A DNA stretch of 64,000 nucleotides from NCBI RefSeq assembly GCF_000196795.1, contig NC_014259.1:1488001-1552000 (forward strand), read 5' to 3'. Positions 33,506 to 42,218 of the stretch are shown piece after piece. This stretch comes from Acinetobacter oleivorans DR1. GTDB taxonomy: Bacteria > Pseudomonadota > Gammaproteobacteria > Pseudomonadales > Moraxellaceae. Position 1 is the stretch's first letter; every line of letters starts with the position of its first letter. Both the position numbers and the translations under genes were made by a program. Below the pieces are notes generated by a model. It searched no databases, was not told where the DNA came from, and was given only the letters and a program-made list of their open reading frames with translations.

Positions 33506-33733
33506 ATGCCATTTATAAATATACAAACTATAGAGGGTTTACTAGATAAAGATAGTAAAGCCGAGCTTTTTAAACGAATAACAGATTTATTTGTAGAGAT
33601 AGAAGGAAAGGGAAATCCAGCTTTTCAAGAGCATGTCTGGATTCGAATTGATGAACATCCACCTGAACAGTGGCAATTAGGTAGCTTAAGGCCAACGAAG
33701 GAAATGATTGAGTTAATTAGTACAGTTAAATGA
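33506..33733 (+). CDS. 4-oxalocrotonate tautomerase-family protein
   Basis: This 75-residue protein starts Met-Pro (MPFINIQTIEGLL). After Met removal the N-terminal proline is the general base of tautomerase-superfamily enzymes. The body (DSKAELFKRITDLFVEI and VWIRIDEHPPEQW) fits the beta-alpha-beta fold. It could tautomerise a small enol/keto acid or detoxify a reactive compound. The divergent HxlR regulator and the shared inverted repeat suggest induction by the substrate. The substrate is not known. Confidence 0.85.
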   Translation: MPFINIQTIEGLLDKDSKAELFKRITDLFVEIEGKGNPAFQEHVWIRIDEHPPEQWQLGSLRPTKEMIELISTVK

Positions 33734-34096
33734 TTATTTTGGTTCTTTTACGTATTAGTAAATCATAAGTTGCAAGTTAAGTATTTGCTAACCTGTTTTA
33801 AGAGGTAAAGCTCATATAATTATTAATAATGTAAGTGTCTGCTTTGCTGTAAAAGCTCTCTTCGGAGGGCTTTATTGTTTTATTCAAAATTAGAAAGTCA
33901 GCTACTTTGTCGGCTGATTTATCAACTTTTAATCTATTGATAAACATTATTTTCCTTTTCAAGCCATGTGAGTTTTGACAAAATGCAACACGTCACAATG
34001 GTCAATTCGATTCTGACAATAATTTATAGTTCTGTCAGGGTTTTACATGCTCCATATTTATTTCTATTTAATTCAAATGCTTGGAAGTAGTTTCTA
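33734..34096. other. 363-base non-coding stretch with two hairpins
   Basis: A terminator (33852-33873, UUCG loop) is followed at 33897-33917 by a weaker hairpin, TCAGCT / GGCTGA. The rest is AT-rich and must contain the promoter of the phosphatase-murB operon. No gene is seen. Confidence 0.6.
33852..33873 (+). terminator. UUCG-tetraloop terminator
   Basis: AAAGCTCTC-TTCG-GAGGGCTTT (one T-G pair) is followed by ATTGTTTTATT. It lies 120 bases after the tautomerase-like gene. Confidence 0.7.
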
Positions 34097-34600
34097 ATGG
34101 AAACACAATATAAGGTGTTATGCGTCTGTTTAGGAAACATTTGCCGTTCTCCCACGGCTGAAGTGGTTTTCAGACATTATTGTGATGCACATCAACTTAA
34201 TGTCATTGTCGATTCAGCTGGAACGAGTAATTATCATCCAAATAAAGCACCTGATCAGCGTAGTCAGTTGCACGCTAAAAAAAGAGGTTATGACTTGTCG
34301 TCTTTACGTGCAAGGCAGCTTTCAACACAAGACTTTTTAGAGTTTGATTTGATTTTGGCAATGGATCACCAAAACTTTGATGATATTCATGACATGCTAC
34401 AAAGTGCGGTTTCTCAGTTTGGTACTCATCAAATTCGTGCAAAAGTAGCTTTAATGAGTGAGCATGATCCTCAATATCTACAACAAGCTTTACCTGATCC
34501 TTATTATGGTGGTGCTGATGGCTTCGAGCGCGTACTTGACCAATGCGAGTCTAGTAGTTTGGCGTGGGTTAATATTTTAAAAAAACAATTGAATGTTTAA
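34097..34600 (+). CDS. low-molecular-weight protein-tyrosine phosphatase
   Basis: This 167-residue protein has the P-loop CLGNICRS near the N-terminus (C-x5-R-S) and the general-acid Asp in LPDPYYGG. It dephosphorylates phosphotyrosine. In capsule loci the Wzb-type enzyme acts on the Wzc kinase, but no capsule genes are here. It is the first gene of a run with murB, ydcF and a hydrolase, separated by 19 bases from the murB ATG. This suggests a link to envelope growth, though the target is not known. Confidence 0.92.
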   Translation: METQYKVLCVCLGNICRSPTAEVVFRHYCDAHQLNVIVDSAGTSNYHPNKAPDQRSQLHAKKRGYDLSSLRARQLSTQDFLEFDLILAMDHQNFDDIHDMLQSAVSQFGTHQIRAKVALMSEHDPQYLQQALPDPYYGGADGFERVLDQCESSSLAWVNILKKQLNV

Positions 34601-34619
34601 GAATAGGTTTTTCAACACA

Positions 34620-35654
34620 ATGCAAATTCAAAATCAGGTACAGCTTAAGCCATTCAATACATTAAGTTTAGATGCAACAGCTTCACATTACACAAAAGTC
34701 GGTAATATTCAGGATATTGAAGAAGCTTTGGATTTTGCTAAGCAGCATCATTTAAATGTACTTGTGTTATCGGGCGGTAGTAACATGTTGTTGCCGCAGC
34801 AGATCAATGCTTTAGTGATTCATCTTGATATTCAAGGAATTGAAGTATTATCTGAAGATCATGATTTCGTTCGGGTTAAAGTAGGTGCAGGTCAAGTCTG
34901 GCACGATTTTGTTTTATATAGCACTCAGCAAAATTGGTTTGGTTTGCAGAATCTAGCGCTTATTCCAGGCTTAGTAGGTGCGTCACCTGTACAAAACATT
35001 GGTGCTTATGGTGTTGAGGTTGGTGAGTTTATTGAGTCGGTACAAGTGTATGACCGTAAATTGAAAGAAACTCAGACAATTTTAGCAGCCGAATGCCATT
35101 TTGCTTACCGTCATAGTATTTTTAAAGATGATCCGAACCGTTACATCATCACGCATGTCACTTTTAAATTACTTAAACAGCTACATTTAAAACTTAACTA
35201 TGGTGATTTGAAGCAAGCAGTGGGAGACAATCAGACTGCTGAGAACTTACAAAATCAAGTGATCCATATTCGCCAAAGTAAACTCCCTGATCCAAAAGAG
35301 TATCCAAATGTAGGTAGTTTCTTTAAAAATCCGATTGTTAATTCTCAAGAATTTGAACGTCTAATCACACAATTCTCAACAATTCCACATTATCCTCAAG
35401 CCAGTGGAAACGTTAAAATTGCAGCAGGATGGTTAATTGATCAGGCGGGTTGGAAAGGGAAGCAACTCGATATGGTGGGGATGTTTCATAAACAGGCATT
35501 AGTTTTGGTGAATTATGCCAATGCATCTCTTACTGATGTAAAGAAAACTTATCAGGCTGTACAACATGATGTTGATCAGCGTTTCCATATTATGTTAGAA
35601 CCAGAGCCTGTGCTTTATAACAGTTTAGGTTTAATTGAAAATCATACGGAATAG
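34620..35654 (+). CDS. murB: UDP-N-acetylenolpyruvoylglucosamine reductase
   Basis: MurB reduces UDP-GlcNAc-enolpyruvate to UDP-MurNAc with NADPH and FAD, in cytoplasmic peptidoglycan synthesis. The protein has 344 residues, the E. coli-type length. FAD-binding motifs are VLSGGSNMLL and LIPGLVGASPVQNIGAYGVE. The catalytic region is YPNVGSFFKNP with the serine proton donor. The ATG at 34620 is chosen because a start at 34593 would overlap the phosphatase gene. It is second in the phosphatase-murB-ydcF-hydrolase run. Confidence 0.96.
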   Translation: MQIQNQVQLKPFNTLSLDATASHYTKVGNIQDIEEALDFAKQHHLNVLVLSGGSNMLLPQQINALVIHLDIQGIEVLSEDHDFVRVKVGAGQVWHDFVLYSTQQNWFGLQNLALIPGLVGASPVQNIGAYGVEVGEFIESVQVYDRKLKETQTILAAECHFAYRHSIFKDDPNRYIITHVTFKLLKQLHLKLNYGDLKQAVGDNQTAENLQNQVIHIRQSKLPDPKEYPNVGSFFKNPIVNSQEFERLITQFSTIPHYPQASGNVKIAAGWLIDQAGWKGKQLDMVGMFHKQALVLVNYANASLTDVKKTYQAVQHDVDQRFHIMLEPEPVLYNSLGLIENHTE

Positions 35655-35658
35655 TTTT

Positions 35659-36780
35659 ATGCCAAAAGTACACTTAATGGTACGTTTAGTACAAGTAGTC
35701 ACCGTGCTATTTGTACTATTAGGCTGTTTCGTGGTTTTTTTATATTCGCCGTTTTATTCAAAATTAATTGTAGCTGGACTTAATTATTTTGTACCGGTTG
35801 ATGTGAATCAAGTCGCCGCTGAAAGTCAGAGACAGGCTGCATTAAGTGAACATGATAATTTAGAGCCGGGTTCAAATCTATGGATTGCTCGTCAAGCATA
35901 TTTAAAGCTGACTGAAAAAGCTTTACGTGAAAAAAAGACAACAGATCTGACTTATCTTCAAGAAAACTATAAGGCTTTGCAGCAAATTATTCTTTTAGAA
36001 GAAAAGGAACAAGATTCAGAGGCGGCCGCTTCTGTAACGGTTCCTTTAGTCGTGAAAAACTCAGAAATTGATGCTGCTGATGAAGCAAGTAGCCCAATTG
36101 ATGAAGCACTCTTTATTAATAGTTCAGAAAATAAGGCCCTTACAGAGCAATATACCGAGTTTTTAGCACGAAAACCTGTAGTGCCAGAACATCAAAAAGC
36201 TGTTAGCGAACCTGAACAGAAAATCGAGTATGTTCGTAAAAATCCTTTACCAGCTCCAGCTAAAAAGTTATCACAACCTTATGCAATTGTTGTTTTAGGT
36301 GGTGGTTTGACTCTTGATAAAAATGGAAAAGATATTGTAGTTAATGGTTATACACGCTTGAGACTGGAAAAAACCTTAGAAGTTGAAAAACAAAATCAGC
36401 TTCCTATTGTACTTAGCGGTGTTGAAGCACCTTATATGCAAGCTTGGTTAAAAGAGCGCGGAGTTGATGCAAAGTTACTAGAAAAACGTAGTATGAATAC
36501 TTGTGAGAATACAAGATTCAGTTCTCTCTTGCTTCAGAAAAAGGGTGGAGCACCGACGGTCATGTTGGTTACAGATGAATACCATATGCCGCGTACTCGT
36601 CGACTATTTGCTTTAAATGGTATTGAAACCATTCCTGTTGTGGCTCCAATGCCAACACCACTGACACGCTGGCAACCAAGTGTGCAAAATTACGATCATA
36701 GCCGTCGTGCAAATTATGAATTACTTGCGACAATTCGCGACATGTTGTTTGGCTCAAGTGATTGTCGAGAGGTACCTTAA
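35659..36780 (+). CDS. YdcF/ElyC-family (DUF218) inner-membrane protein with long spacer
   Basis: This 373-residue protein has an N-terminal membrane helix (VVTVLFVLLGCFVVFLY), a charged, helix-prone spacer of ~160 residues (about 45-205) and a C-terminal DUF218 domain. The domain shows AIVVLGGGLTLDKNGKDIVVNGYTRL, IVLSGVEAP, MNTCENTRFSS and MLVTDEYHMPRTRRLF. E. coli ElyC and SanA, of the same family, take part in envelope and peptidoglycan integrity. Here the gene starts five bases after murB and ends in a TAATG overlap with the next gene, supporting a cell-wall role. The spacer is longer than in typical YdcF proteins. Confidence 0.87.
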   Translation: MPKVHLMVRLVQVVTVLFVLLGCFVVFLYSPFYSKLIVAGLNYFVPVDVNQVAAESQRQAALSEHDNLEPGSNLWIARQAYLKLTEKALREKKTTDLTYLQENYKALQQIILLEEKEQDSEAAASVTVPLVVKNSEIDAADEASSPIDEALFINSSENKALTEQYTEFLARKPVVPEHQKAVSEPEQKIEYVRKNPLPAPAKKLSQPYAIVVLGGGLTLDKNGKDIVVNGYTRLRLEKTLEVEKQNQLPIVLSGVEAPYMQAWLKERGVDAKLLEKRSMNTCENTRFSSLLLQKKGGAPTVMLVTDEYHMPRTRRLFALNGIETIPVVAPMPTPLTRWQPSVQNYDHSRRANYELLATIRDMLFGSSDCREVP

Positions 36781-37808
36781 TGTCAGATATCCCATTTCTC
36801 AATCCTGCCGTATTAAAACAATTAGATTTGCCGGTTCCTAACCGTGATCTTACGCCACAGGTTTTAAGTCCACTTAATTTAAATACATTAGAAGAACCGT
36901 CTCGAGATTTACTGGCTTACCGTAAGTTGTATGGTTTGCATTTACTTGAATGTGATCATTGGCAGGGCTATGTTCAAATGCCTTTATTCCGATTACATGT
37001 GCAAGTTTTCAAGCCTAAAATAGAAAAAATACAAGGTACTGTCTGCTTATTACATGGCTATCTTGAGCATAGTGGTATTTATCAGCCTATTATTCGTGAA
37101 ATTCTTGAACAAGGCTTTAGTGTCATTACCTATGACTTACCAGGGCATGGTTTAAGCAATGGCTCACCAGCAAGTATTCAAAATTTTGATCACTATCAAC
37201 AAGTTCTGATGGCTGTTTATCAATATGTAAAACATGCAGATCAGTTACCGAAACCTTGGGTAGGAATTGGTCAAAGTACGGGTGGTGCAATCTGGATGCA
37301 TCACTTATTGGAATATGCTGAAAAACGCCAAGATCCGATTGTAGATAGAGTTTTGTTACTTTCTCCTTTGATTCGTCCTGCAAAAACAGCATGGTGGCAT
37401 AACCCAGTTGGATTGGGCATTATTCGCCGTATTAAGCGCCAAGTACCAAGACACTTTAGACGTAATAATCATAATCCTGAATTTTTACGTTTCATTCGTT
37501 TAAAAGATCCTTTACAACCTCGAATGATGGGCATGGACTGGATTTTGGCAATGTCTAAATGGATGCAAGAAATGGAAGAGCGGCCAGCTTGTCGTATTCC
37601 TGTCTGGCTTGCACAAGGTGCTCTCGATCAGACAGTTGATTGGCGTTACAACATTGAATTTATTCGTCGTAAATTTAGACTACAAACGTTATTAATGCTA
37701 GAAGAAGGGTCTCATCAATTAATTAATGAGCGTGCGGATATACGTGCAGCTTTAACGGGATTGATTCCAGCATTTTTACATGCGAAGCCAAAACATTTTT
37801 ATTATTAA
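36780..37808 (+). CDS. alpha/beta hydrolase, lysophospholipase/monoglyceride-lipase type
   Basis: This 342-residue protein has HGYLEHSGIYQPII (oxyanion region), nucleophile elbow GQSTGG, acid in QGALDQTVDW and catalytic His in EEGSHQLINE. The order fits Ser-Asp-His hydrolases of the serine-aminopeptidase-like (Hydrolase_4) group that act on lysophospholipids or monoglycerides. There is no signal peptide, so it is cytoplasmic or peripheral. Its ATG overlaps the ydcF stop (TAATG), so translation is coupled. It ends in a 12-bp perfect hairpin. Confidence 0.88.
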   Translation: MSDIPFLNPAVLKQLDLPVPNRDLTPQVLSPLNLNTLEEPSRDLLAYRKLYGLHLLECDHWQGYVQMPLFRLHVQVFKPKIEKIQGTVCLLHGYLEHSGIYQPIIREILEQGFSVITYDLPGHGLSNGSPASIQNFDHYQQVLMAVYQYVKHADQLPKPWVGIGQSTGGAIWMHHLLEYAEKRQDPIVDRVLLLSPLIRPAKTAWWHNPVGLGIIRRIKRQVPRHFRRNNHNPEFLRFIRLKDPLQPRMMGMDWILAMSKWMQEMEERPACRIPVWLAQGALDQTVDWRYNIEFIRRKFRLQTLLMLEEGSHQLINERADIRAALTGLIPAFLHAKPKHFYY

Positions 37809-37814
37809 AAAATA

Positions 37815-37846
37815 ATGCATCTATCCAAAAAATTGGATAGATGCAT
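37815..37846. terminator. perfect 12-bp inverted repeat between convergent genes
   Basis: ATGCATCTATCC and GGATAGATGCAT surround an eight-base A/T loop. The position, six bases after the hydrolase stop and 18 before the lipoprotein stop, fits a transcript end. The T-run is absent. Confidence 0.6.
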
Positions 37847-37863
37847 GAGTTAATCTTTGTACT

Positions 37864-38358
37864 TTATTTTGAATTTTGATAAAGCTGCATAAAGTTTTTA
37901 TAAACCGAAGACTGCTTTTGTGGACTATACATATTGCGTTCGATTGTTCCCTTATCCGTTTTTATCAAAACGTTTACATTTTGAGCACTTTTAAACTCTT
38001 GCAAGAATTTACTTGGAATAATAAAGAAAGTTGTAGAATGTTTAGGAACTAATCGGCTCACATTCGTTTTTTCAGTTGATTGAGCAGGTTGATAGTTAAA
38101 TCGTTTCCCATCAATATCAAATGTTAACTCGTTAATATCATAAAAGTTATAACTACTACTTAAATGAACATCTACACGAAGCTGATCTTTTTGATTCTCG
38201 TTCCATTTCACGAGCAAGCTTGGGCATAGTTCAGTTGGTGAGCAGTTTAGCTGACCCGCTGTCTTTACCTCTTTAGGAGCTGTTGTACTAACCTGTGTGG
38301 TGCTACAAGCCGCTGTAAGTAGACATGAACCCAATAAGAGTAGAGATTTCTTCATCAT
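37864..38358 (-). CDS. hypothetical lipoprotein, 164 aa
   Basis: The signal MMKKSLLLLGSCLLTAACSTT carries a lipobox (L-T-A-A-C, Cys18). Residue +2 is Ser, which favours the outer membrane. The mature part has a Cys pair (LNCSPTELCPSL) and a beta-rich body with a basic C-terminus. No known domain is recognised. It lies 62 bases downstream of the choloylglycine-hydrolase-like gene on the same strand, and could share its transcript. Confidence 0.8.
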   Translation of the reverse strand: MMKKSLLLLGSCLLTAACSTTQVSTTAPKEVKTAGQLNCSPTELCPSLLVKWNENQKDQLRVDVHLSSSYNFYDINELTFDIDGKRFNYQPAQSTEKTNVSRLVPKHSTTFFIIPSKFLQEFKSAQNVNVLIKTDKGTIERNMYSPQKQSSVYKNFMQLYQNSK

Positions 38359-38420
38359 ATAAATTCCAAGAGAGTATGCTTAATATTATTTATGTTAAGT
38401 GTAGTAAATTTTGACATAAA

Positions 38421-39476
38421 TTAACGCATAGATGGGCTTAAAAATACAAATGGTTTTGCAATTTTAAAAGAAGAAGTGGCATCACCTGCATATATATGGC
38501 TTTGATCGGGGCCTAAATCTAGTCTACGAGTTTTACCATCTTTAAAATTAATCTTTTTCAAATCAACCCAAAATACATTTGGTGATAGTGCTGACTCGAA
38601 AAAGTAAAGCATCTGTTTATGATCGGCCACAGTTCGCCAGCGAGTTGAAGAGATATTCGGTTCTTCTTGGGTATTTAGTCCATAGGGAACAGATGCATTT
38701 CGAATGACACTAAATACAGAGGCTTGAGCTTGTTTACTATCATCATTTTTAGGAATTGCATTAATGTAAAAAGATGCACGTGCAAAGCGATCGGATGCTC
38801 GGTTTGTACCGGGGAGCATGATTGTTCCACCAATTTGTTTCCAATATTCGGCAAGTGCAAGTTGCTTATCGAAAGTAGGCGAGTTAGTCATGACTTGATA
38901 GCTGCGACTATGGTGAATCACTTGTTTTCCACCAATATATTCAATAATTGCGCTATCACCTGTTTTGTCAGAAATAGATAAATGCAGGGTAGTGAGGCGT
39001 GTTTCGCCTGGGACATTATCGGTCACAATCGTGTAAGGTTCTTTTTCTAATGCTTTAACTGCTTCATCGACAGTTGCGAAATTATCGAGTACATATTGAG
39101 CCCATGCCGCAATACTGAGTAAAGGCTTATCCGTTTTTTTCACATCTGGATATTGAGACTCCACTAACCATAAAATATTAGCAACCAAGCCAGCTTCATT
39201 CATTCCATCTGTTGTGGAAACTTCATAGCCTGTGGCAATTACACTTCCATATTTAGACGTCCATTTTATTGAATTGGAACCTGCGCTACCGTCACGACTA
39301 ACCCCGCTTGGCATAATCCACAAATTTGTACCCGTATCAACTTTCCAGTCCATTGAGCGAGCAGTAATAATATGTTGGTTATTGCCTAAATATACGGCAC
39401 GTGTACAAGCAACAGCATAGCTACTCAAACCTACTGCTAGTGCGACAAAAGAAGAGATGAATGTTTTTTTCAACAT
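38421..39476 (-). CDS. linear amide C-N hydrolase, choloylglycine hydrolase family, exported
   Basis: A signal peptide (MLKKTFISSFVALAVGLSSYAVA) is followed directly by CTRAVYLGNNQHIITARSMDW. The Cys becomes residue 1 after cleavage and is the N-terminal nucleophile of the Ntn-hydrolase fold. Arg and Asp (ARSMDW) and Asn (VTDNVPG, MTNSPTFD) are further family residues. It cleaves amide bonds, as bile-salt hydrolase or penicillin V acylase do. The signal peptide puts it in the periplasm, where N-acyl homoserine lactones or penicillins are possible substrates. The start is the ATG at 39476 (AGAAGG upstream). The substrate is unknown. Confidence 0.88.
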   Translation of the reverse strand: MLKKTFISSFVALAVGLSSYAVACTRAVYLGNNQHIITARSMDWKVDTGTNLWIMPSGVSRDGSAGSNSIKWTSKYGSVIATGYEVSTTDGMNEAGLVANILWLVESQYPDVKKTDKPLLSIAAWAQYVLDNFATVDEAVKALEKEPYTIVTDNVPGETRLTTLHLSISDKTGDSAIIEYIGGKQVIHHSRSYQVMTNSPTFDKQLALAEYWKQIGGTIMLPGTNRASDRFARASFYINAIPKNDDSKQAQASVFSVIRNASVPYGLNTQEEPNISSTRWRTVADHKQMLYFFESALSPNVFWVDLKKINFKDGKTRRLDLGPDQSHIYAGDATSSFKIAKPFVFLSPSMR

Positions 39477-39686
39477 GATGAGATACCTTCTTGTTATAAG
39501 CATTAAAAAATTTTTATTAAATAAAATTAAAGTGTGTACGTTATTTATACTTTTATATTAGGTGAAAAATCTATTAAAGACAAATTAAAAGGGGAATGAA
39601 ATTTAAAGGGAAATCACATATTCATTTCAAATATAGAAGAGCATCACACTCTAAATGTAATGCTCAATCTATCAAGTTAATATAGA

Positions 39687-41360
39687 TTAAAAGTGATTGG
39701 CATCTGCCATATTCCACATCCGATAATAAAAATTATCATCGTCATTATTAAGTTCAGACTGTAAAAGTTCGCCTTCTTTTAAGAAAAAATGCAATTGAGC
39801 ATAGTTCTTAATTTCACGGTCGTTTACTCGCTGAGCCAAATGGTGAGCTTTAATATCAGAAGGGTGACGTAAACCAGCCGCAGCAATCATTTCTGATAAT
39901 GCATGCAATGTATTTTTATGAAAATTAAATACTCGTTCTGATTTAGTTGGTACATCAATTGCTTTTTGACGGTCTTTATCTTGGGTTGCAACACCTACAG
40001 GACACTGGTTCGTGTGACAGCTTTGTGCCTGAATACATCCAACAGCAAACATGAAACCACGTGCTGAATTAACCCAATCTGCACCTAGCGCAAAAGTACT
40101 GGCAATATCGAATGCACTAATGATTTTACCACTCGCACCAATCTTAACTTGATCTCTTAACCCTGCACCGACAAGGGTGTTATGAACAAAGCGTAAGCCT
40201 TCACGTAATGGAGTACCAATATTATCGCTAAACTCAATCGGTGCTGCGCCTGTACCACCTTCAGACCCATCAACGACAATAAAGTCAGGAACAATTTTTG
40301 TTTCTAGCATTGCTTTAACAATACTCATGAATTGCCAAGGTTGACCAATACACAGTTTAAAACCAACTGGTTTACCTCCAGATAATGTGCGCAATTTCTG
40401 TAAGAAATGCATCATTTCAATAGGAGTAGAAAAACTAGAATGCTTTGCAGGAGAAATACAGTCATGATCGCGAGAAACACCACGGATTTGAGCAATTTCT
40501 GCGGTAATTTTATGTTTAGGTAAAATTCCACCATGGCCTGGTTTTGCGCCTTGGGAAAGCTTCAGCTCAATCATCTTGATCTGTGGTAATTGAGATTGCT
40601 TGGCAAACTTTTGCTCGTCAAATTTCCCATCTAAAGTACGACAGCCAAAATAACCGCTGGCAATTTGCCAAACAATATCACCGCCATTTTCTAGGTGATA
40701 AGGGCTTAAACTACCTTCGCCAGTATCATGATAGAAACCACCTAACTGCGCACCTTTATTTAACGCACGAATTGCGTTGGCACTTAAACTACCAAAGCTC
40801 ATGGCAGAGATGTTCATAATTGATGCACTATACGGTTGAAGGCATTGTGCATTACCCACCTGAATACGAAAGCTCTTTGGATCTGCTGGTGGGCAAGGGC
40901 TTATTGAATGGACAATGAATCGATAATTTTCTTGATAAACGTCAATGATTGAACCAAATGGTTTATCTGCATTTTCATTTTTAGCACGCTGATAAACTAG
41001 ACTTCTTTGCATACGAGAAAAAGGTAGAGCATCTTGATCCGCTTCAATAAAGTATTGGCGAATTTCTGGACGTATATCTTCAAACAAAAAACGGAAATGC
41101 CCCATAATTGGGTAGTTTCTTAGAATTGAATGTTTATTCTGCAAAACATCATAAAGGCCTAATAAACTTAGTGCACCTGTAAGCACCCATAACCCGTTAA
41201 GGAGAGTATCAGAAATAAAATAATAGATACTGTGAGGGGTGTATACGGTTCGAAACCAGGTGATGCTTAGTGCAGTAAAAATACATAAGAACCAGAGAGA
41301 ATGGCGCGAAAAGAATGTATTGAGAAATTTATGTCGAATGATTTGTGCTGGACTCGCCAT
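39687..41360 (-). CDS. FMN-binding glutamate synthase-family protein, membrane-anchored
   Basis: The start at 41360 (MASPAQIIRHKF) gives 557 residues. Two N-terminal membrane helices (about 20-70) precede a GltS-type FMN/4Fe-4S barrel: MNISAMSFGSLSANAIRALNKG, DTGEGSLSPYH, GAKPGHGGILP and VVDGSEGGTGAAP. The cluster cysteines read CIQAQSCHTNQCPVG. It is like the synthase domain of glutamate synthase but lacks the glutamine amidotransferase domain, so ammonia would come from elsewhere or the reaction differs. The role of this family is not settled. A GTG at 41411 would add 17 residues but has no ribosome site. It is monocistronic. Confidence 0.88.
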   Translation of the reverse strand: MASPAQIIRHKFLNTFFSRHSLWFLCIFTALSITWFRTVYTPHSIYYFISDTLLNGLWVLTGALSLLGLYDVLQNKHSILRNYPIMGHFRFLFEDIRPEIRQYFIEADQDALPFSRMQRSLVYQRAKNENADKPFGSIIDVYQENYRFIVHSISPCPPADPKSFRIQVGNAQCLQPYSASIMNISAMSFGSLSANAIRALNKGAQLGGFYHDTGEGSLSPYHLENGGDIVWQIASGYFGCRTLDGKFDEQKFAKQSQLPQIKMIELKLSQGAKPGHGGILPKHKITAEIAQIRGVSRDHDCISPAKHSSFSTPIEMMHFLQKLRTLSGGKPVGFKLCIGQPWQFMSIVKAMLETKIVPDFIVVDGSEGGTGAAPIEFSDNIGTPLREGLRFVHNTLVGAGLRDQVKIGASGKIISAFDIASTFALGADWVNSARGFMFAVGCIQAQSCHTNQCPVGVATQDKDRQKAIDVPTKSERVFNFHKNTLHALSEMIAAAGLRHPSDIKAHHLAQRVNDREIKNYAQLHFFLKEGELLQSELNNDDDNFYYRMWNMADANHF

Positions 41361-41786
41361 ATTGGAACAAATTCCTAATGTTTTACTGGTACATACCTTG
41401 CCAATAAGCACGTGAAACTACAAGTATGGAATTGTTAGTTTTAAGAGAAAACAAAGAGCCATTCAAAGGTTCACTCAATTTAGAAATGTTTTAAAAGAAA
41501 GTATGTAAATATATAAATACTTTTTAATTTGAAGACTTTTAGAGTGAGATAAATTATAAAATATTTAATTATTATATTTTATTGAATGATTTTCTAAAAC
41601 GTGTGTGAATTAATTAAATTTAGCTTTAGATTTAATTAATAATAACTTTTTGTTTGTATTTTTTTTTTGATTTAATTAATGTTGTGCTATTTAATTATTT
41701 TTTGCTAATATAAATAAATTGAAATATTTTTTTAATACACATGACTACAATTATATAAGATTCTAAAAAATCATTTAAGGACTGAA
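41361..41786. other. AT-rich non-coding stretch
   Basis: About 425 bases between divergent genes are very AT-rich, with T- and A-runs (for example 41651-41670) that may be intrinsically curved. The stretch must hold both promoters. No gene or clear repeat is seen. Confidence 0.5.
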
Positions 41787-42218
41787 ATGAATTGGAAATT
41801 ATTAATCTGCTCTGTTTTTCTCACAGAGGTTTTGTTCTTAACTTTAATGTTCTATCTCGGTTTTGATCTAGATACTTTTAAAAAAGTCGCTTTAGTACAA
41901 AGTATATTAGTTGCTGCAACTTTAATATTCGACTCTATGGAAAGGAAGAATAATCCTATTTTTCCTGGATTTATCGTTTATCCCTTACTGGGTGTTTTTT
42001 TTGTTTTTGGGTTTACACCTATTCTAGATTTTTTTGCAGAAAGACCTAAAGGATTCCATAGTTGGGACATTAAAAATATTTTAGTAATGGGGTCGCAAAG
42101 TGCAGATTATCAATTTAGGGAGTTAGCTTGGTACGGTAAAGCCTATATACAGTTGGGTTTTGCTATGGGAGGTGGTTTTATTGGCTTGATTTTTCATTTA
42201 ATTTTTAGAAATAGTTAA
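41787..42218 (+). CDS. hypothetical membrane protein, 143 aa
   Basis: There are four hydrophobic segments (about 5-25, 33-48, 60-82 and 120-140) with charged loops (DSMERKNN, FAERPKGFHSWDIKN). No family is recognised. The start follows AAGGACTGAA. It stands alone ahead of the 533-base gap before the pilus operon. Nothing in the context shows its function. Confidence 0.75.
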   Translation: MNWKLLICSVFLTEVLFLTLMFYLGFDLDTFKKVALVQSILVAATLIFDSMERKNNPIFPGFIVYPLLGVFFVFGFTPILDFFAERPKGFHSWDIKNILVMGSQSADYQFRELAWYGKAYIQLGFAMGGGFIGLIFHLIFRNS

